Assembly: GCA_036265345.1 (NCBI GenBank)
Contig: DATAPE010000133.1
Location: 1-9,686 of the forward strand
Length of the DNA stretch: 9,686 nt
Direction: 5' to 3'
DNA from: DATAPE01 sp036265345
GTDB lineage: Bacteria > Actinomycetota > CADDZG01 > WHSQ01
Each line of letters starts with the position of its first letter. Within the stretch, counting starts at the first letter, position 1. Below are positions 5,903 through 9,686 of this stretch, piece by piece. The notes beneath the pieces are model-generated. The model saw only the letters and a list, made by a program, of their open reading frames with translations, had not been told where the DNA came from and did not search any database. The translations under genes were made by a program, and so were the position numbers.

Positions 5903-6658
5903 GTGCTTCGAGATGGTTCCGGAAGAGTGATGTTCGGTATCGATTTCGCGCGCCTTGACGCCGGTTCGGCTCTGGATCGGATCGAGGAGCTGGCCGGATC
6001 CGACCCCCCCGTGTTCGTGGTGTACGCCAACGCTCACACCGCCAACCTCGCCCACGCCGATCCTTCTTATCGCGTCGTGCTCGATCACTCGGACCTCGTG
6101 CTCAACGATGGGAAAGGCGTGATGATGGGTGCGGTGATCCTGGGGGCGCCCTTTCCGCAGGACCTCAACGGCAATTACTTCACTCCTCTGCTGCTCAACC
6201 GCGCCGCGGAGAAGGGATGGAGCGTCTTCTTCTACGGCGCGCGCCCCGGTGTCGCGGAGCGGGCCGCGGCGGAGCTCCGGCGGGAGATCCCCGGGCTCGA
6301 GATCGTGGGCGTTCGCGACGGATATTCGTCTGCCAGTACCGAAGAGTTGCTGCAAGCGATCCGCGACAGCGGAGCAGCTCTCCTTCTCGTGGGACTCGGG
6401 AACCCAAGACAGGAGGTGTGGCTGGACCGCTACCTGGACAAGACGGGAGCGCGCGTGGGGGCCGGGGTCGGTGCGTTCTTCGACTTCCAGGCACGCGCGA
6501 TCCCACGCGCGCCCGGGTGGATGAATCGGACCGGCCTGGAATGGCTCTACCGGCTGGTGCTGGAGCCGGCGCGCCTGTGGCGGCGCTATGTCGTCGGCAA
6601 CCCCGCGTTCCTGTGGCGGGCGCTCCGAGAGCGATGGTCTGCGAAGGGCGACCGGTGA
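5903..6658 (+). CDS. WecG/TagA/CpsF family glycosyltransferase (GT26)
   Basis: The protein is 251 residues from the GTG at 5903. Known members add an N-acetylhexosaminuronate or N-acetylmannosamine residue to undecaprenyl-diphosphate-GlcNAc at the cytoplasmic membrane face. The family pattern is complete: NAHTANLA at 43-50, LNDGKGV at 67-73 with D69 matching the catalytic Asp65 of the structurally studied TagA, FFYGARPGV, GLGNPRQEVW, GAFFDF, RAPGWM and GLEWLYRLVLEP. The basic, aromatic C-terminal tail matches the membrane-binding appendage of the family. The start is uncertain: GTG 5903, GTG 5927 and ATG 5930 (GGAAG four bases upstream) are all possible. ATG 5849 is in frame but would overlap the divergent start codon and leave no promoter. 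The gene leads the right-hand operon and overlaps the next one as GTGA. Donor and acceptor here are not determined. Confidence 0.9.
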   Translation: MLRDGSGRVMFGIDFARLDAGSALDRIEELAGSDPPVFVVYANAHTANLAHADPSYRVVLDHSDLVLNDGKGVMMGAVILGAPFPQDLNGNYFTPLLLNRAAEKGWSVFFYGARPGVAERAAAELRREIPGLEIVGVRDGYSSASTEELLQAIRDSGAALLLVGLGNPRQEVWLDRYLDKTGARVGAGVGAFFDFQARAIPRAPGWMNRTGLEWLYRLVLEPARLWRRYVVGNPAFLWRALRERWSAKGDR

Positions 6659-7629
6659 CGACCACGGAAAGCCCGTCCGGATCCACCTTCATCATCGCCA
6701 CGCGGAACCGGCCCGCGGAGCTGTTGAAGACCGTCGAGAGCCTGGTCGATCAGACCGTTCTGCCCGCGGAGTTGTGCATCGTCGATTCGAGCGACTCCAC
6801 CCCGGCCCGCACCCAGATCCAGTCGCTGTGTACGCGGGCCGGGCTCGCTCTCGACTACGTCAATCCGGCGCCGCGGGGCCTCACGGTGCAGCGCAATCTT
6901 GGGCTCGATCGCACCACGGGAGACCCTGTGTTCCTCATCGACGATGACGTGTATCTGGCACCGGAGTGCCACGCCGAGTGTCTCAAGGAGTTCGCTCGGT
7001 GGGGGCCAGAGCTCGGCGGCGTGCGAGCCTCCGCCATCACCGCGTCGAAGCCGCCGAGACCCGCGGTGTGGTGGAGGAAGCTGTTCGGCATCGGCGGCTG
7101 GTGGCCCGAGGCGTCGGGCAGATTGAAGCCGGGTTTCTGGATCGAGGGGGTGTCCGAATCGGCCTCGGTGCGCAAGGTCGATTGCTTCGTCGGTTACTTC
7201 ATGTCGTTCCGCCGCGAGGTGTTCGACCACGAGCGGTTCGACGAGAACCTCGCCGGCTACGGCCACAAGGAGGACATCGACTTCACGTATCGGGTGTCGC
7301 GCCGCTACGTCCTGGTGCAAACGCCGAAGGCGAAATGCGAGCACTTCAAGACGCAGACCTCACGGATGCCAGCGTTCGAGCTGCAACGGATGAATCTCGG
7401 CAATCAGTTCTATCTCCACCGCAAGAACATGCCGCAAGACGCGCCTCACCGGATCGCGCTGTGGTGGGGGCTGGTCGGGCTGTTCTTCTTGAACATCGGG
7501 CGCGCGGTCAGGTATCGCGACCACGGTCTCGTGACCGGCTGGATCGTGGGCGCATGGGAGCAGGCGCACGGCAAGGGCCTCGTCGATCCCGCGGTGGAAG
7601 GCAGCGGGAGCCCGGGCGTGGTCCGGTGA
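6655..7629 (+). CDS. Family 2 glycosyltransferase
   Basis: This 324-residue GT-A enzyme should transfer a sugar from a nucleotide donor to the growing lipid-linked glycan. STFIIATRNRP at 10-20 is the N-terminal nucleotide-binding strand, CIVDSSDS follows at 41-48, and RGLTVQRNLGL at 74-84 precedes the metal-binding acidic motif D96-D97-D98 (FLIDDDVYL). VDCFVGYFMSFRREVF and GYGHKEDIDFTYRV, with E206 and D207 as catalytic-base candidates, close the catalytic domain. A hydrophobic stretch at about 267-284 may anchor it to the membrane. The start is GTG 6655, which overlaps the preceding stop as GTGA and has GAAGGG six bases upstream; the longer in-frame extension to 6217 lies wholly inside the WecG-type gene. 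Because a UDP-galactofuranose source is encoded nearby, galactofuranosyl transfer is possible, but I see no motif specific to that. Confidence 0.9.
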   Translation: MTTTESPSGSTFIIATRNRPAELLKTVESLVDQTVLPAELCIVDSSDSTPARTQIQSLCTRAGLALDYVNPAPRGLTVQRNLGLDRTTGDPVFLIDDDVYLAPECHAECLKEFARWGPELGGVRASAITASKPPRPAVWWRKLFGIGGWWPEASGRLKPGFWIEGVSESASVRKVDCFVGYFMSFRREVFDHERFDENLAGYGHKEDIDFTYRVSRRYVLVQTPKAKCEHFKTQTSRMPAFELQRMNLGNQFYLHRKNMPQDAPHRIALWWGLVGLFFLNIGRAVRYRDHGLVTGWIVGAWEQAHGKGLVDPAVEGSGSPGVVR

Positions 7630-8300
7630 CCATGGTGGAAGCGTTGCCCGAGGGGGCCAAGAAGCGCGACTACTGGTGGACGGTGCTGCTCGTGGATCCG
7701 CTCGCGGTGCCGATAGCGCGGTTCGTCGCGGACCGGCGTTTGCTGACCGCCGACCAGGTCACCTGGGTGTCGGCGGTGTTAGGGCTTCCCGTTGGAGTCG
7801 CGTTCGCCTGGGGCTCGCGCAGCGGGCTCGTCGTCGGCGCGGTGTTGTTCTACGTGTCGTTCCTTCTCGATTGTGTCGACGGCAAGGTGGCGCGAGCGCT
7901 GGGGACCATCAGCCCTGAGGGCATAACGCTCGATCAGATCGCCGACGGGGCACGGCGGGCGAGCGCGTCGCTCGGTCTCGCGGTCTATCTCTGGAAGGTC
8001 GCCTCTCCCAACGGCGCCGACGGTCGTTTCTTTTGGGCGGTCGTGTACGGATTCCTCGCCTTCTACTTCGGGTTGATCTCCGGAGGGACCAGAGGAGACG
8101 CCGCTACCCGCGTCGGCAGCCGCTGGTCGCAGTGGCTCGCGGGGCATCGCCTGCTCCCCACTCCCGGGGCTCCCGACGCTGCCGGGATCGCCTTCGTGAT
8201 CGGGCCTCTGTTTGGCTGGGTGGTGCCGTGCCTCGCCATCGGCTCCGTGATGCTGGGGGCCGGGGTCGCCGTGACGGTGGCGCGGCGGGTGCGCCGGTGA
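7626..8300 (+). CDS. CDP-alcohol phosphatidyltransferase family membrane enzyme
   Basis: This 224-residue protein carries the full CDP-alcohol phosphotransferase signature D-x2-DG-x2-AR-x8-G-x3-D-x3-D at residues 82-107, with D82, D85, D103 and D107. Known members displace CMP from a CDP-activated lipid or alcohol with a hydroxyl acceptor to form a phosphodiester, at the membrane. Likely membrane segments lie at about 45-63, 67-84, 112-124, 134-153, 185-200 and 202-219, matching the usual six. The start is GTG 7626 in the GTGA overlap with the GT2 gene; ATG 7632 is an in-frame alternative two codons later. Placed between a glycosyltransferase and an AlkP enzyme, it may make a phospholipid or phospho-polyol used to decorate the glycan rather than a housekeeping phospholipid; this is inference. 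Residue 52 is encoded by TTA (7779-7781), the only TTA codon I found in any gene of the window. The acceptor is unknown. Confidence 0.9.
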   Translation: MTMVEALPEGAKKRDYWWTVLLVDPLAVPIARFVADRRLLTADQVTWVSAVLGLPVGVAFAWGSRSGLVVGAVLFYVSFLLDCVDGKVARALGTISPEGITLDQIADGARRASASLGLAVYLWKVASPNGADGRFFWAVVYGFLAFYFGLISGGTRGDAATRVGSRWSQWLAGHRLLPTPGAPDAAGIAFVIGPLFGWVVPCLAIGSVMLGAGVAVTVARRVRR

Positions 8301-9686
8301 CCGCCAAGGTTCTGATGCTCGGTCTCGACGGAGCCACTTACAACGTTCTGGATCCCGCATTCGACGCCGGCCATATGCCGCGCCTCAAGACGTTGCTCGA
8401 TCGCGGCGCGTCCGGGATCCTGACCTCTACCGTGCCCCCGTACACGCCGCCCGGTTGGACGTCGATCTTCACTGGCGTGAATCCCGGAAAGCACGGCATC
8501 TTCGGATTCATGCTCGGGCACGCGCAGGAGCCCAAGGGTTTGGTCCGTCTCGATCGTGTCACTGCACCGGCATTGTGGAATGCGGCGAACGCGCAGGGCA
8601 TGCCCATCGGTCTGTTCAACATCCCCATGACCTATCCCGCACCCGCGGTGGAGGGGTTCGCGGTGTCCGGGATGCTGACTCCGGAGGGCGGTGGCGAGAC
8701 GCCCGAGAGGTTCACATATCCAGAGTCCCTCCGCGACACGATCCGCAGCGCGGTTGGTGCATACGAGATCGACATCGAGGTCAACTACGACGAAGACTGG
8801 AAATCGACTGCGATCATCGAACGGCTGTCTAGAAACCTGGCGCAGAAGCGGAAGGCGCTCGAGGTGTTGCTCGACCGCCAGGGGGATGTTCCGCTCCTGT
8901 TCGTAGTGCTCGAGGCCCCCGACCGGCTGATGCACTGTCATTACAAGTACATCGATCCGCGGTGCGAGCACTTCGATCGTCCCGAGGCAGCATCGATCCG
9001 TCAGCGCGTGTGGGAATTCTTCGACGAGATGGATGCGGTCATCGGAGACCTCGTTGCTTGGTCGGGGGACGACGGCTTCGTCGTCACGATGTCGGACCAC
9101 GGTTTTGGGCCGAAGGACAAGGTGGTCAACGTGAACCTCGCTTTGAAGGAGTGGGGCCTTCTCAACGTTGGCGGCGCAGGTGCGGTCGCGCAGTCGGCGG
9201 GCTTGCGCAGAGTGGCGCGCAAGGCCAAGAAGGTGGTCCCGAGAACGGTCTGGCGTCGCGCCAAGGGGGCGGCCCATGCCCGCATCGATTGGGCCAACAC
9301 CTCGGCCTTCTCGGCCCCCAACCCGCAGCAGGGCATCTACATCAACCTGGAGGGACGCGAACGAGAGGGGACCGTTTCGCAGGCCCGCTATGAGCGGGTG
9401 CGCGGCGAGATCTTGGAGCGTTTCGGGTCGCTCGTCGATCCGGACGACCATGGCCCCGTCCTTACCCGGATGCACAAGCGTGAAGATGTCATGTACGGAC
9501 CGGAAGCGCACAACGCTCCCGACCTGTTCCCGGTGTGCAGGGATTACTCGTACGAGCTTTCCGACGGGCTTTTCTCCGCCAACGTGCTTACCGACTACCG
9601 GGAGCTTCCTCGTGGCTTCCACCATATGGATGGGATCTTTGGGATCGCGGGGCCCGGGGTCCCGCCTCGTAGCGGGCTAACCGCGT
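8297..9686 (+). CDS. AlkP-superfamily phosphodiesterase/nucleotide-pyrophosphatase-like protein, 3' end outside window
   Basis: The frame runs open from GTG 8297 to the right edge, giving 463 residues without a stop. The metal-site and nucleophile set of the type I phosphodiesterase/NPP-like branch can be read: D11 (GLDGATY), T50 in TPPGW as nucleophile, followed by TGVNPGKHGIFGF; D209 and H213 (APDRLMHCHY); D267 and H268 (SDHGFGP); and H443 (FHHMDGIFGIAGPG). These enzymes cleave or transfer phosphate mono- or diesters using two zinc-like metals. No signal peptide or membrane segment is visible, so the catalytic domain should be cytosolic. The start overlaps the preceding stop as GTGA. It is not a close copy of the minus-strand AlkP protein: that one has the sulfatase layout, this one the NPP-like layout. 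The substrate is unknown; the adjacent phosphodiester-forming CDP-alcohol enzyme suggests related chemistry. Confidence 0.9.
   Translation, partial: MTAKVLMLGLDGATYNVLDPAFDAGHMPRLKTLLDRGASGILTSTVPPYTPPGWTSIFTGVNPGKHGIFGFMLGHAQEPKGLVRLDRVTAPALWNAANAQGMPIGLFNIPMTYPAPAVEGFAVSGMLTPEGGGETPERFTYPESLRDTIRSAVGAYEIDIEVNYDEDWKSTAIIERLSRNLAQKRKALEVLLDRQGDVPLLFVVLEAPDRLMHCHYKYIDPRCEHFDRPEAASIRQRVWEFFDEMDAVIGDLVAWSGDDGFVVTMSDHGFGPKDKVVNVNLALKEWGLLNVGGAGAVAQSAGLRRVARKAKKVVPRTVWRRAKGAAHARIDWANTSAFSAPNPQQGIYINLEGREREGTVSQARYERVRGEILERFGSLVDPDDHGPVLTRMHKREDVMYGPEAHNAPDLFPVCRDYSYELSDGLFSANVLTDYRELPRGFHHMDGIFGIAGPGVPPRSGLTA

Noticed and set aside
5851..6030. A 60-residue N-terminal extension of the mutase
   Set aside because: It would cover the divergent promoter gap and the start of the WecG-type gene. 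The FAD-binding strand begins right after the ATG at 5850, as expected.
6655..7629. Naming the GT2 enzyme a galactofuranosyltransferase
   Set aside because: Only general GT2 motifs are visible; the idea rests on the neighbouring mutase alone.
8063..9625. A 520-codon open frame on the minus strand
   Set aside because: It is antisense to the AlkP-superfamily gene, whose catalytic motifs are all present on the plus strand. Its translation is rich in Arg and His, has no recognisable domain, and long antisense frames are expected in GC-rich coding DNA.
1..9686. tRNA, rRNA, CRISPR array, insertion sequence or attachment site
   Set aside because: None seen. The window is filled by coding genes with one short intergenic gap, and no transposase-like protein or array-like repeat is present.

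Overview
The window is GC-rich bacterial DNA, packed almost edge to edge with genes. It uses many GTG starts, and neighbouring genes overlap by four bases. This style, plus a short YjbQ-type protein of a form I associate with actinobacteria, suggests an Actinomycetota chromosome, perhaps an uncultured lineage. That assignment is inference from composition and style; no marker gene is present. The content is one cell-surface glycan (exopolysaccharide or capsule) locus cut at both ends.

Layout. A plus-strand block (2-2312) holds the end of a Wzx/MATE-like lipid-linked-sugar flippase, a PAPS-dependent sulfotransferase and a YjbQ/UPF0047 protein. It meets, tail to tail with a 9-base codon-aligned overlap, a minus-strand operon read 5850 to 2304. 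That operon encodes a FAD enzyme matching eukaryotic-type UDP-galactopyranose mutase, a sulfatase-fold alkaline-phosphatase-superfamily (AlkP) enzyme with threonine in place of the formylglycine cysteine, and a second sulfotransferase. Across the only real intergenic gap (52 bases with the starts chosen here) a second plus-strand operon begins. It encodes a WecG/TagA/CpsF glycosyltransferase, a GT2 glycosyltransferase, a CDP-alcohol phosphatidyltransferase and a second threonine-type AlkP protein that runs off the right edge.

How they may work together. UDP-galactofuranose from the mutase would feed a glycan assembled on a lipid carrier by the WecG-type and GT2 transferases and exported by the flippase. 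The two sulfotransferases would add sulfate, and the CDP-alcohol transferase with one or both AlkP enzymes would add or remove a phospho-alcohol group. Each enzyme class is read from sequence motifs; the combined pathway is inference. Initiating phosphoglycosyltransferase, polymerase and PAPS-synthesis genes are not in the window.

The points most worth a second look are the eukaryotic-type UDP-galactopyranose mutase, the 'sulfatase' that cannot be an ordinary formylglycine sulfatase, and the combination of galactofuranose, sulfate and phosphodiester chemistry in one locus.
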